Under the pieces are notes generated by a model, which did not search any database, was not told where the DNA came from, and saw only the letters and a list, made by a program, of their open reading frames with translations. The translations under genes and the position numbers were made by a program. Shown piece after piece: positions 33,625 through 43,445 of a stretch of 64,000 nucleotides of DNA (position 1 is its first letter; each line of letters starts with the position of its first letter). The stretch covers positions 1,798,001 to 1,862,000 of the forward strand of contig NZ_JALLPL010000001.1 of NCBI RefSeq assembly GCF_023276355.1. Direction: 5' to 3'. This DNA is from Haloplanus sp. XH21. Lineage in GTDB: Archaea > Halobacteriota > Halobacteria > Halobacteriales > Haloferacaceae.

Positions 33625-35157
33625 TTATGGAGTTGATCCGCGCTGGTCGGTGCTAGCCGGCGCACCCGTCAGAACGGTTGCGAGTCGGTCGCGTGGGCCG
33701 ACCTCGAAGGCGGTGACGCGCTGGTACTGGTCGAGCCGTTGACGCAGCTGTTCGAACGAACGGTACCGTTCGTAAGCCGCCCCGAGGTCGTCCGGATCGA
33801 CGGCATCGAACAGCACGGAGGGCGTGAGAAAGACGAGGACGTGGTTGCCACCCTGTCGCGCCGTCCGGACCGCTTCGAGCAACTCGGCGGGCCGGCGGTC
33901 GCTCGTGACGATGACGAACCACGTGGTGCCGGCCACGCGCCGCCCGCCGACTCGTACCCCCTGAAACAGCGGATCATCGGAGATGCGATGCAGGTACTCC
34001 GTGGTGTCGGCGAAAAACGGACGGAGACGCGTCGCGAACGCCGAATCATCGGCCGACAGGGACCGCGCGACGCGCCGCCGCTCCCGGACCGTGGTCGGCG
34101 CGCGCGGTCCGTCAGCTCTCACCGCGGAGTCACTCTCGGTCCGTCGCGGGGTGTCTTGGCTCCCAGATTCGTCAGGCGGCGTCGCGTTGGCGTGCTCCGC
34201 CGCCGTCGGCTCGAGCGTTTCGAGCGCGCGCTGGGCCCGCTGGTACTGATTCGGGGTGCTCTTGGGGCGGACGAAGTCGGTGAGGCCGTCGTCGCCGACG
34301 GCCAGCCATCCGAGCGGGTCGGTCAACTGCTGTGCAGTCGCGACGACGGCGATACCGACGCTCCGGGCGTGATCGAGCATCGTGCGCCCGGCGGCGCCGA
34401 GACCCATCTCGTCTCTATGGTCGACGACCAACAGCGTCTGGCGGTCGGCAGTGGCCTCGTACTCGCGGATATACGGCTCCGCCAACCGGGCCGTGGCCTT
34501 CCAGTCGATGCGAGAAAGCGAATCCCCAGGGACGTACTCGCGCAGTTCGAGGGGTTCGATGCCGCCGCCGCTGTGTTCCGTCTCGTGTTCGCCGTAGCCA
34601 CGTCCGAGCGACTCCCGCCCGCTGCCGACGTGGATGTTTCGCGGGCCATATGGACGCACGTCGATGGTCGGGCGGCAGTCGTCGTCCGTCCGTTCCCAGG
34701 TGTGGACGAACAGGCCCTGCGAGTCACGCAGGCGGAGTTCGACGCCACGCGGCGCCGTCCGCCCGGCGACGTCCATCGTCGCGTCGTACGCGGCCTCGGC
34801 GTGGTGCGCGCCGGCGTCGAGGCGGGCGGTCCGGCCCGACGGAGACTGGGCGGTGGCGGCGAGCGGCGGCAGCGAGGTGAGACGAAGGGGACACGGCGCG
34901 GCGTCGGCGCAGTCGGCTGCCAGTCGGATCGTAACCGTATCACCGGCCGTGATCACGGACTCGCTCACCGTCTGACCGAGCGTGAGGTCATCGGTAACGA
35001 GGGCCGTGTAGTGGGCGAACCGGAGTTGGTGCAACAGGAGCCACGTCCAGACGCCGACGGCGCCGACGAGCAGGAGCGGCCGGGCGAAGACGAGCGCTCC
35101 AGCGGCGACTAGCGCGCCGATACCGACACCCTCCCAGTACCGCGCGGTTCCACGCAT
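33625..35157 (-). CDS. DUF58 domain protein
   Basis: The 510-aa product has two N-terminal membrane spans (about residues 8-45), a beta-rich middle part and a von Willebrand-like DUF58 domain with the signature YVPGDSLSRIDWKATARL near residue 220, followed by QTLLVVDHRDEM. DUF58 proteins are substrates or partners of MoxR ATPases. Several acidic and Ala/Pro-rich insertions near residues 320-360 are haloarchaeal. It is first in a minus-strand operon of three genes; a divergent gene starts 63 bases away. Confidence 0.88.
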   Translation of the reverse strand: MRGTARYWEGVGIGALVAAGALVFARPLLLVGAVGVWTWLLLHQLRFAHYTALVTDDLTLGQTVSESVITAGDTVTIRLAADCADAAPCPLRLTSLPPLAATAQSPSGRTARLDAGAHHAEAAYDATMDVAGRTAPRGVELRLRDSQGLFVHTWERTDDDCRPTIDVRPYGPRNIHVGSGRESLGRGYGEHETEHSGGGIEPLELREYVPGDSLSRIDWKATARLAEPYIREYEATADRQTLLVVDHRDEMGLGAAGRTMLDHARSVGIAVVATAQQLTDPLGWLAVGDDGLTDFVRPKSTPNQYQRAQRALETLEPTAAEHANATPPDESGSQDTPRRTESDSAVRADGPRAPTTVRERRRVARSLSADDSAFATRLRPFFADTTEYLHRISDDPLFQGVRVGGRRVAGTTWFVIVTSDRRPAELLEAVRTARQGGNHVLVFLTPSVLFDAVDPDDLGAAYERYRSFEQLRQRLDQYQRVTAFEVGPRDRLATVLTGAPASTDQRGSTP

Positions 35158-35219
35158 CCTCGACTGGTTAGTGCCAGAGACCGTGCGTATATTAATCCCT
35201 GCGAGTCTAGCAGTGCGTA

Positions 35220-37334
35220 ATGCGCCGCCGGACTGAACGGTATCTTCTCGTCGCGGCCACCGTCAGTGCGGCGGTCTTACTCGTGGCGGCGGCCTCCGTC
35301 GCCGGCATCTCGCCCCTCCAGTCCACTTCCGATGCGACGCCGTCCGGAGCGGCGAACGTCACCGCGGTCCCGGACGACGGCAACCGTTCCGATCCGGTCG
35401 TCCGCCACCGCGATCCAGACACCATCGAGCGGTCCACCGTCGCGCTCGATCGGACGGGACTCGAACTCGCACGGTCGCTCGGCGTTCGACTCAACGTCAG
35501 CGCGAGCGAACTCCGTGAGGAGGACTTCACGACGGCGGAGAGCCAACTCGGCTCGGACTATCAGACCGACGTGATCCGGCTGACGGAGATCGCGGAGGCC
35601 ACCGAGAACACCAGCGACGACGAAATCGCCGCGGCCTACCGCGAGGCCGGCACCGAGCAGCGCGAGACGATACGGAACGCCGAGGAGTTCCAGGAGCTGT
35701 ACACCGAGTACCAGCAGGCCCGCGCCAGTCAGAACGAAACGCGCGCCCGGGAAGCAGCACGGCGACTCTCCGCGGAGTTCGAAGAAATCAACGCGAGCGC
35801 CGACGAGCTTCGCGAGGCCTACGGCAACCTCGAACGAGTCAACGAATCGCAGGCCGAGTTGGCACAGCGACAGATCAACCAGAGTCTCGACAGAGCAAGC
35901 CGCATCACGCAGACGGCACGCACCTCCTCGTACACCGAAACGACGCTGACGGTGACCGCGGTGCGGCCGCACGGCTCGCCGACCCGTCCCTTCATTCTGT
36001 GCGGGGAGTTGCGGAGTGCCGACGGCGAGCAGCTAGCGAATCGGACCGTCGTGATAGGCTCGGAAGCGCACAACACGACCGTCCAGACGGATCGCAACGG
36101 GCAGTTCACGCTACGGCATCGACCGACCGTCCTCAAACAGGGACCACAGACGGTACAGGTCCGTTACGTGCCGAACGCGACGGCAGGTTATCTCGGTGAG
36201 ACGGCCACGACCAACGTCTCGGTCGTCCAGCGGGCGTCGACGGTTCGGCTGCGGACCACGCCCGAAACCGTGGCGAACGGGACGATGGAGCGGGCCTTGG
36301 GGCGCGTACTGGTCGATGCGCGGGGTGTCGAGGGCGTACCGGTTGCACTCCGAATCGGTGAGACTCAGGTTGCGACCGGACGGACGAACGCGAGCGGTGG
36401 GTTCAACCTCACCGCCAGCCCGCCGCTCTCGGTGCCGGCGGGGGAGACCGACGCGACCGTCGTCGTGACCACGACGGACCAGGCCGTCGCGCGGAGTCAG
36501 CGGACGGAGCGCATCACCGTCGGCGACATCCCAACGACGCTCACGCTGTCCGCCGAGCGCACCGACTCGCGGACGATGCGCCTCACGGGAACGCTCCGCC
36601 GAGAGTCGGGTGAGCCGCTGGCCGGACGGACGGTGACCGTTTCCACCGGAGATCGGACGCTCGGCTGGTTCCGAACGGACGACAACGGTCGGTTCGCTGG
36701 AAACCTCACGCTCGTGGCAGACCAGCCCGGAATCGACAGCGCGGACGTCGCGGTCACGGCGGCGTTCGACGGGGCGTCGACACATCTCTCGACGGCGCGG
36801 ACGACGGCGGCGGTCACGTTGCCGTCGTTCGCACCACCGGGCGTGTTCGGTTACGGCGTGCCGGCCCGAGCGTGGGGGTTACTCGCCGGTGCGGTGGCCC
36901 TTCTCGGCGGGGCCGTCGTTCTCACTCGCCGCCGGACCGCGAGCGACACCGCGCCGGCGGCCGATCCGGCACGCGCCGAGGTGGATTCGTCGGCGCCGCG
37001 CTCGGCTCAGTCGGCGCCGCCGGACCCCCTGTCGATGCTCGAGTCGGCACGGGCGGCCGTCGCCGACGCGCCGCGGGACGCTACCCGTCTCGGGTACATC
37101 GCCGTGCGAAACGAGCTAGCCGGCGACATGGGGCTCGACGACCACGCGTCGATGACGTACTGGGAGTTCCACGCAGCGTGCCGCGAGCAGGCCGACGACC
37201 GCTCAGCGGAGCGGTTCGCGAGATTTCAGGAGCTGACGGAGCTGTACGAACAGGCGGCGTACACCGACCGCCCGCTTTCAGACGAGCGAATCGACGAACT
37301 GCTCGAGTATTTCGCAGCGGCGTTCGACGCCTGA
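35220..37334 (+). CDS. DUF4129-tailed cell-surface protein with Ig-like repeats
   Basis: The 704-aa protein starts with a signal peptide (hydrophobic residues 8-27), an acidic helical region with a long coiled coil around residues 110-240, and two or three carboxypeptidase-regulatory/Ig-like repeats (for example RTVTVSTGDRTLGWFRTDDNGRF). A membrane span near residue 560 (WGLLAGAVALLGGAVVL) is followed by a cytoplasmic DUF4129 domain whose signature is MTYWEFHAACREQ. DUF4129 proteins accompany MoxR/DUF58 and transglutaminase genes. The start at 35220 is 4 bases after a short AT-rich stretch (TATTAATCC). Confidence 0.84.
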   Translation: MRRRTERYLLVAATVSAAVLLVAAASVAGISPLQSTSDATPSGAANVTAVPDDGNRSDPVVRHRDPDTIERSTVALDRTGLELARSLGVRLNVSASELREEDFTTAESQLGSDYQTDVIRLTEIAEATENTSDDEIAAAYREAGTEQRETIRNAEEFQELYTEYQQARASQNETRAREAARRLSAEFEEINASADELREAYGNLERVNESQAELAQRQINQSLDRASRITQTARTSSYTETTLTVTAVRPHGSPTRPFILCGELRSADGEQLANRTVVIGSEAHNTTVQTDRNGQFTLRHRPTVLKQGPQTVQVRYVPNATAGYLGETATTNVSVVQRASTVRLRTTPETVANGTMERALGRVLVDARGVEGVPVALRIGETQVATGRTNASGGFNLTASPPLSVPAGETDATVVVTTTDQAVARSQRTERITVGDIPTTLTLSAERTDSRTMRLTGTLRRESGEPLAGRTVTVSTGDRTLGWFRTDDNGRFAGNLTLVADQPGIDSADVAVTAAFDGASTHLSTARTTAAVTLPSFAPPGVFGYGVPARAWGLLAGAVALLGGAVVLTRRRTASDTAPAADPARAEVDSSAPRSAQSAPPDPLSMLESARAAVADAPRDATRLGYIAVRNELAGDMGLDDHASMTYWEFHAACREQADDRSAERFARFQELTELYEQAAYTDRPLSDERIDELLEYFAAAFDA

Positions 37335-37380
37335 CGACAGCTATCTTTAATTGTCGCCAGCGCCGTGTCACGACTATTCG

Positions 37381-38106
37381 ATGAGTCCACGGAGCGACCC
37401 TGAGACGCCGGCTATCACGTGCCAGGGGGTTTCTCGCGAATACGTCCGCGGGGAAACGGGGTGGTTCGGGCGCGGGCGCGCACAGACGGTCACCGCGCTC
37501 AACAACGTCTCCCTGCGGGTCGACTACGGCGAGTTCGTCGGGGTCGCCGGGCCGTCCGGCAGCGGAAAGTCGACGCTCCTCCACCTCCTGTCGGCGCTCG
37601 ACACGCCCACGTCCGGCCGCGTCACGCTCGCCGGCGTCGATCCGGCCGAGCGTTCGCGAAGCGCTCGGGCCCGTCTCCGACTCGATCACGTTGGGATCGT
37701 GTTCCAGCGCTTCCATCTCCTGCCCGCCCTCTCCGCGCGAGCGAACGTCGCAGTGCCCCTGATAGAACAGGGCGTTCCACGGAAAGAGCGCCGCGAACGC
37801 GCAGAGCGGCTGCTCGCGGACCTCGACCTGCAGGATCGGGCGCACCACAAACCCGGTGCGCTGAGCGGCGGCGAACAGCAACGGGTCGCGATCGCGCGCG
37901 CTCTCGCGACCGATCCGGATGTCCTCGTCGCGGACGAGCCGACGGGCGAACTGGACACCACGACCGGCGCGAGCGTCCTCGATGCGTTCGAACGGGTCGC
38001 GTCCGATCGGGCCGTCGTCCTCGCTTCGCATGACACACAGGCGCTCGACCGAACCGACCGCGTGATCCGACTCCGGGACGGAAAGCGGATCGAGGATACG
38101 ACGTAG
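37381..38106 (+). CDS. MacB/LolD-like ABC transporter ATPase
   Basis: The 241-aa ATPase has Walker [10 protein letters not shown] near residue 57, signature [15 protein letters not shown], Walker [13 protein letters not shown] and the H-loop in ASHD. The DEPTGELD end is typical of the MacB/LolD/FtsE group, which powers FtsX-type permeases. Two FtsX-like permease genes follow at once, so this is a three-part exporter or membrane-remodelling system. ATG 37381 is chosen, about 35 bases after an AT-rich TTTAATTG element; an upstream TTG at 37351 would add 10 residues. Confidence 0.92.
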   Translation: MSPRSDPETPAITCQGVSREYVRGETGWFGRGRAQTVTALNNVSLRVDYGEFVGVAGPSGSGKSTLLHLLSALDTPTSGRVTLAGVDPAERSRSARARLRLDHVGIVFQRFHLLPALSARANVAVPLIEQGVPRKERRERAERLLADLDLQDRAHHKPGALSGGEQQRVAIARALATDPDVLVADEPTGELDTTTGASVLDAFERVASDRAVVLASHDTQALDRTDRVIRLRDGKRIEDTT

Positions 38107-39360
38107 ATGTCGGGACGCCTCCGCGCCGGCTGTCGCCGGGTGTGGCAGCTCTCGGGATTCGCCGTACGGCGGGTAGTCGGCCAACTCGGCGGTCCCGGTT
38201 CCCGCCGTCTCGCGCTCACGCTCCTCGGAGTCGCTATCGCCATCATGTTGATGACGACGGTGACGGGCGTCGCTCTGGGACTGTCCTCACAGACGGCCGT
38301 CCAGGCCGACGGCGTGGATTACTGGATCGTTCCGGAGGGCGGCGACCTGAGTACGATCGCCGTCTCGACCGACGGTCCGCGGCTGGGCTCGACACACCAG
38401 CTCACCCAGCAACTCCAAGGGGACCGTCGGGTCGACTACGCGACGCCGGTACTGTTACAGATCGTCTCCGTGCGTAACCTGGACACCGACAGGGAGACGT
38501 ACGTGCTGCTTGTCGGCGTCGTCGTCCCCACTGACTCGCGCCCGCGGATCGCCAACCTGCCTACACAGCCACTCACCGCGGGGGATCCCTACTACGCCGA
38601 CGGCGAGTACGACGGGGAGTGGACCGGCGAACTCGTCGCCAGCCAGGCGACGGCGACGGCGCTCGACGGCGACGCCGGCGACCGTCTCGCCCTGTCGCAG
38701 GCGTCTGCCGATCAGCGGTTCCGGGTGAGCGCCGTCGCGGACGCGGATCTGACGACGGGTATCGGCGCGACGCCAGTCGCGATCGTCCACCTCAGCGAAC
38801 TCCAGGCGGTGACCGGCGCCCAGGAGGGCGACATCGCCGATCAGATCCTCGTCAGCACCGACGACCGGAGCGTCCGTTCGGATCTCGAAACGCTGTACCC
38901 GCGGACGAGCGTCGTGGCCCGATCGGGGATCACCGCCGGCGACGCCTCGACGACCAGCCTCCCCATCGCGATGGGCATCGCGGCGTTCGTCGTCGCGTTC
39001 GCGGTGGGCGTGCTGTTCACCGCGACGATGATGGGACTCGAAGTGTCCCGAGACCGCGAGACGCTGGCCGTGCTGTCGGCGATCGGCTACTCTGACCGGT
39101 CGCTGATGCTCCTCGTCGCGGTCGAAACCGTCACGCTCTGTCTGCTCGGTGGCGCCGTCGGCGTCGGCCTCGGCGTTGGAGGGATCTACGCGACGAACGC
39201 GCTGCTTTCCACCGTCGCCGGTCTCCCCGCCGTGGCGCTGTTTCGGCCGCTCCTCCTCGGGTACGGACTTTTGACCGCGGCGCTGATCGGCGTAGTATCG
39301 GTGCCGTATCCGATCTGGCTGCTCCGCCGGGTGTCGCCGACGGGAGGGTTGCGTGCGTGA
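38107..39360 (+). CDS. FtsX-like ABC permease (first)
   Basis: The 417-aa membrane protein has the FtsX/MacB layout: one N-terminal span (residues 33-58), a large extracytoplasmic MacB-like periplasmic-core domain (about residues 60-280), and three C-terminal spans (about 285-305, 345-370, 375-405). It directly follows the ATPase stop codon (ATG at 38107 after TAG at 38104). The last four bases overlap the second permease gene, so the exporter would be a heterodimer. Its cargo is unknown; haloarchaeal MacB-like systems may move lipoproteins, peptides or other surface components. Confidence 0.88.
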   Translation: MSGRLRAGCRRVWQLSGFAVRRVVGQLGGPGSRRLALTLLGVAIAIMLMTTVTGVALGLSSQTAVQADGVDYWIVPEGGDLSTIAVSTDGPRLGSTHQLTQQLQGDRRVDYATPVLLQIVSVRNLDTDRETYVLLVGVVVPTDSRPRIANLPTQPLTAGDPYYADGEYDGEWTGELVASQATATALDGDAGDRLALSQASADQRFRVSAVADADLTTGIGATPVAIVHLSELQAVTGAQEGDIADQILVSTDDRSVRSDLETLYPRTSVVARSGITAGDASTTSLPIAMGIAAFVVAFAVGVLFTATMMGLEVSRDRETLAVLSAIGYSDRSLMLLVAVETVTLCLLGGAVGVGLGVGGIYATNALLSTVAGLPAVALFRPLLLGYGLLTAALIGVVSVPYPIWLLRRVSPTGGLRA

Positions 39361-40583
39361 TCGTGCTCACGCGCCTCCGAGCAGTCGTGGGCATCGCCGC
39401 GGCCCAGCTCACCCACGCGCGGATGCGAACGACTCTCTCGGTGATCGGCGTCGCGATCGCCGTGCTGGCGGCCACGCTGCTGGCAGCCACCGGCCTCGGC
39501 GTCGTCCAGACGGGTCAGGAGAAGTTCGATTCGGCCGATCGGGACCTCTGGATCACCGGCGGTCCGGTCGAGTTCGCGCCAGGAACGGTCGGCGGCGTCC
39601 AGAATTCGATCCGCGATTCACACCGCGTCGCCGACGAACTCCGGGGCCGAGAGGACGTCGCGACGGTCGGGACGCTCCTCTTTCAAACCGTCTACGCCAG
39701 TCCGAACGGGAGCGAATACCGCACGATCGCCGCGCTCGGCGTCCCGCGAAGCAGCGGCCTGAGCGTCACTAGCGGGCGTGGCTTCCCGGGCGACCCACAC
39801 TACGCGGACGGCAACTACACGGGGCCGATGACTCACGAAGTGTTGATTGACCGCCGGACCGCCTCGCTGTTCGATATCGGCGTCGGTGACTCGCTGCACG
39901 TCGGGGGGACGATCACCGCCGCCGACCGACACCGCTTCGTCGTCGTCGGCATCTCCCCGACCGGATCGCAGTTCCTGGGCGTGCCGACGGTCTCGATGCC
40001 GCTCAGCGAGTTACAGGAGATCACGGGCAAGACGAGCAGCGATCCGGCGACGCTCATCACGATCACGACGACGGAGTCGGCGTCAGTGACGGCCGTCCAG
40101 CACGATCTCGAGCGAACCTATCCGCAGTACACCGTCCGGACGAATCGGGAACAGCTCCGGGCGACGGTCGAACGGCAGGCCGTCGTGCTGGCGGGCGGGA
40201 CGAGCCTCGTCGCGCTCGCGATCCTCGCCGGAATCGCGCTCACGCTCAACGCGCTCCTGTCGATGTTGATCCAGCAGGCCCGCGTCTACGCGGCCCTGAA
40301 ATCGCTCGGCACGTCGACGACGACGCTCACGCTGACCGCACTCGTCCAGACGCTGTGCATCGGACTCCTCGGCGGTGGGCTGGGACTGGCCTGTGCCCTC
40401 CCGCTGGCCACGGGTTTGAACCACATCATCGGCACGCTCGTCGGCTTCGAGAACGTCGTTCGGCTGACGCCACAGATCCTCCTGGTCGGTGGAGGGATCG
40501 CACTGGCGATGAGCTTGCTGAGCGGCGCGCTGGCTGGCGTCTATCTCTGGCGCATGCAGCCACTCGAACTGCTGCGGTCGTGA
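39357..40583 (+). CDS. FtsX-like ABC permease (second)
   Basis: The 408-aa permease starts with GTG 39357, overlapping the stop of the first permease (GTGA). Four membrane spans again frame an outside domain: one N-terminal span, and three at the C-terminal end. It is paralogous to the first permease, sharing the MacB_PCD-like SDR-VRSDLE / EVLIDRRTA-type segments, but clearly diverged. The downstream region ends after a short gap with the convergent surface-glycoprotein gene. Confidence 0.88.
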   Translation: MIVLTRLRAVVGIAAAQLTHARMRTTLSVIGVAIAVLAATLLAATGLGVVQTGQEKFDSADRDLWITGGPVEFAPGTVGGVQNSIRDSHRVADELRGREDVATVGTLLFQTVYASPNGSEYRTIAALGVPRSSGLSVTSGRGFPGDPHYADGNYTGPMTHEVLIDRRTASLFDIGVGDSLHVGGTITAADRHRFVVVGISPTGSQFLGVPTVSMPLSELQEITGKTSSDPATLITITTTESASVTAVQHDLERTYPQYTVRTNREQLRATVERQAVVLAGGTSLVALAILAGIALTLNALLSMLIQQARVYAALKSLGTSTTTLTLTALVQTLCIGLLGGGLGLACALPLATGLNHIIGTLVGFENVVRLTPQILLVGGGIALAMSLLSGALAGVYLWRMQPLELLRS

Positions 40584-40613
40584 TGTCGGGCGGAAAAAGA
40601 CGGGCGTCTACGG

Positions 40614-42947
40614 TTAGTCGCGCCGCCGGAGGAGGAGGCCGGTCGTCACCAGCGCAACGAGCGCGACGATGGGACCGAATCCGGGGAGTAGTCCCTCGGT
40701 CGTTTCGGCCGGCGTCGCCGTTCCGGTCGCGGTCTGCGTTCCGGGACCGGTCGGGGTTGCCGTATCAGTCGGCGTCGCGGTTCCGCCGCTCGGCGTCGTC
40801 GTACCGACCGGCGTTCCGGTCATCTGTGCCTGCTGGGTCGAGATGGCGAACAGCGAGAAGCTGTCGACCGAGACCTCGATGACGACATCCTCGTCTGTCG
40901 TCGACTGAACGGTGGTCGTGACCGAATCCCACGCACCAGCAGCCGGATCGTACTTGTACACCTGGATATCGGCGGGGTCAACGTCGCGGTCGACCGTCAC
41001 CTCGAACGATCCGGGCGAGCCACGAACCGACTCGGGCACAGTGATATCGAGACCAGTAACGGAGGTTCCGGGCACCTGAGCGACATCGGCCGGGAACGTC
41101 TGCAGTTCGCTCACCGTTGCCTCGTCCGTCGTGGTGCCCTCGACAGTGATCGAGATGCGCTGGACGGCCTGGGCGTTACTGATAGCGGGATTGAAGTTCG
41201 TGGAGATAGCCGCGAAGCCGGCACCGCCGCCTCCGCCGCCTCCGCCACCACCGCCCCCGCCACCACCGCCGGTATCGCCGTCACCGCCGTCGCCGTCAGT
41301 CGTCCGTTCACCGAGGGCGAACAGGGAGAATCCTGGCGTTTCGAACTCGACGGTGATGGTGGAGTCAGTCTCGTCTTCGAGAGACGTGGAGAGCCTTTCC
41401 CAGCTCTCGGTCTCCTCGTTGTACCGAAGCATCTGGACGTTGCCCGGCGCGATACCGTTCAGCGCGCTCTTTTGGACCGTCGTGGTGACGGTCGCGTTCT
41501 CACCGGGATCAGGCTGTTCACTGGTGATGTCGAAATACCAGGACGATTGCCGACCCGGCGGATCGGGCACGCGACCGGGTTTGCGATCCAGCTCCTTGAT
41601 CGACGCGCGACCGCTCTTCTGATTGTTGGGTCCGTAGTTGATCGTGATCTCCGTCACGACGCCGTTAGACGGCGGCGTGATAGTCACCTGATTGCCGGAG
41701 AAATCGACGGTCTCGCTCGCGACCGGTTCCTGAACCGATATCGTTCCAGTGGCCGTACTGACGGCCGACTCGTTGCTCTCGAGCGTCCCGATGTAGACGT
41801 AGCGGTAGGTTCCCTCGGACCAGTTGCCGAGCGTTTCGACCGTCACCTCCTGCTGTGGCGGGTCACTCGCCTGCCCTTCGACGGACGCGTAGAGCGTCGT
41901 GTCGCCCGTCGAGTCGGTGTTGGGCGGGTTCGCGCCGATGTCCTCAGCGGCGAAATCGATGACGTTCGCCAGGTCCACGGAGCGGGCGACGCGCCCGTCA
42001 GTGAGGTCGATACCGTTCACGCTGATCCCATCCTCGACATCGGCTACCCCCACCGTGTCGTCGATCGAATGTTCCAGCGTACTGTCCTCGCTGAGGTTCA
42101 GATCACGGTTGATCTCGCCGTCTTGGACCGTCATCACGAACTCCGTCTGACCGATATCGGTGAACGTGTCCTCGTTGTACACGGCGACGACGTGTGTCAC
42201 GTCGTTCTGATCGAAGTGCTCGCTCGTGTCGACATCGAACGTGATGTCCTCACCCGGTGCCACGGTGGCCGGCCGATCGACGCTCGCCGGGCCCCGCTGG
42301 GCCGTGAGCTGGTCCATGCCGACGACCGTCACCTGGCTGTCGGTCGAGATGTCGCCGTTCGAGTCGACCGAGAACCCCTGTCCACCGCCGGTGGCGGCGA
42401 CGAAGAGGACGTAGTGACCGGGCGTGTCCGGCGTGAACGTGAACGTCGTCGCGCCGTCGCTGCCGAGGCCACGCGAGGCGACGACTTCCTCGAAGGTGGC
42501 GTTCTCGTTCGCGTTGTCCATCGACACCAGATCCATCGCGCTCGAGAAGTCGTTCGGAACGTCTCCGCTCCCGCTTCCCGTGACACGCGCGGCGATGAGT
42601 TCGACCTCAGCGCCGTCCAGCGCGTTCGAGTTGGTGAGACCCTGGTCGAACTCGACGGTCACCTGTTCGCCGGCGTTCACGACGCCGACGGGATCCTTGT
42701 TGAGACTCGTCTCCTCGGTACCGAGCGCACCCCTGAACTCGGCGTTCGGCACTTCGGTCGCTGCGCCCTCGAAGTCGGTACGGAGCGTCAGCGCCGAGCG
42801 TTCCCATACATCGACACTACTACTGGCTTCGAACGTCTGGTCATCGGGAATACTACTCGGTGGATTCCCGCTAACCGGAACCGCGGCGACGCTGACCACC
42901 ATCAACGCCGCCAGGATGATCGCTAACCCCCTTGTCTGAATAGACAT
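40614..42947 (-). CDS. PGF-CTERM surface glycoprotein
   Basis: From the ATG at 42947 the product is 777 aa. It starts with a signal peptide (MSIQTRG, then a hydrophobic stretch ending near VSG), has beta-rich surface-protein domains of the haloarchaeal S-layer/BGTF kind, and two PGF-pre-PGF-like modules with the closing TPGFSLFALGE. These are joined by a run of 13 glycines. A Thr/Pro-rich stalk leads to the C-terminal PGF-CTERM signal LPGFGPIVALVALV with a basic end, recognised by archaeosortase ArtA, so the protein is lipid-anchored. Upstream Met codons would add residues without a signal. It probably belongs to the cell envelope. Confidence 0.88.
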   Translation of the reverse strand: MSIQTRGLAIILAALMVVSVAAVPVSGNPPSSIPDDQTFEASSSVDVWERSALTLRTDFEGAATEVPNAEFRGALGTEETSLNKDPVGVVNAGEQVTVEFDQGLTNSNALDGAEVELIAARVTGSGSGDVPNDFSSAMDLVSMDNANENATFEEVVASRGLGSDGATTFTFTPDTPGHYVLFVAATGGGQGFSVDSNGDISTDSQVTVVGMDQLTAQRGPASVDRPATVAPGEDITFDVDTSEHFDQNDVTHVVAVYNEDTFTDIGQTEFVMTVQDGEINRDLNLSEDSTLEHSIDDTVGVADVEDGISVNGIDLTDGRVARSVDLANVIDFAAEDIGANPPNTDSTGDTTLYASVEGQASDPPQQEVTVETLGNWSEGTYRYVYIGTLESNESAVSTATGTISVQEPVASETVDFSGNQVTITPPSNGVVTEITINYGPNNQKSGRASIKELDRKPGRVPDPPGRQSSWYFDITSEQPDPGENATVTTTVQKSALNGIAPGNVQMLRYNEETESWERLSTSLEDETDSTITVEFETPGFSLFALGERTTDGDGGDGDTGGGGGGGGGGGGGGGGAGFAAISTNFNPAISNAQAVQRISITVEGTTTDEATVSELQTFPADVAQVPGTSVTGLDITVPESVRGSPGSFEVTVDRDVDPADIQVYKYDPAAGAWDSVTTTVQSTTDEDVVIEVSVDSFSLFAISTQQAQMTGTPVGTTTPSGGTATPTDTATPTGPGTQTATGTATPAETTEGLLPGFGPIVALVALVTTGLLLRRRD

Positions 42948-43098
42948 GTGTACTTGACTTACTCCCAGGATTATAGTGGTTATCACTGGTTGACACAGAA
43001 TCCTCATGATCGAACATGTACGAGTGCCCATCTCGTGGCCTGCCCTCCCGCCCCCGTTCCGATGCTACTAATGAGGCCGTCGTCGTAGGGATCCGTGT

Positions 43099-43368
43099 AT
43101 GGCGACGCCTCGACGCCTGCGGTTCGTCTACGCGCAGACGGGGCTGATGGTCGCCAGCGTCCTCGTTCTCGTCCTGTTGGGCGCCTTCTCGCTCGAACTG
43201 TTTTTCGTACTCTCGCTCATCAGCGCCCTCGTCGTGACGGAGTTGACCGCGCCGTTCTCGACGACGCCCGCGTGGCGACGCCGTCTCAGGTGGGTTCTCC
43301 TGCTCGGCTTGCTCGGGTTCGGTTACATCGTCGCCCGCCGCATCGCCACGATTCTCGCGAATTCCTGA
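43099..43368 (+). CDS. Small two- or three-span membrane protein
   Basis: The 89-aa product has hydrophobic segments at about residues 14-50 (with a break) and 64-82, and basic ends. No family signature is recognised beyond similarity to short haloarchaeal membrane proteins. The start at 43099 is the first ATG, close to a TACTAATGAGG element. The DUF1616 gene follows on the same strand after a 77-base gap that has its own TATA-like element, so the two may be separately transcribed. Confidence 0.62.
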   Translation: MATPRRLRFVYAQTGLMVASVLVLVLLGAFSLELFFVLSLISALVVTELTAPFSTTPAWRRRLRWVLLLGLLGFGYIVARRIATILANS

Positions 43369-43445
43369 CACTGCCGACGACACGACGAGCGGCGCCTGAT
43401 GGACCGGTGGGGTTTAACCGATCCAGTCGAATCTGCAGACAAGCA

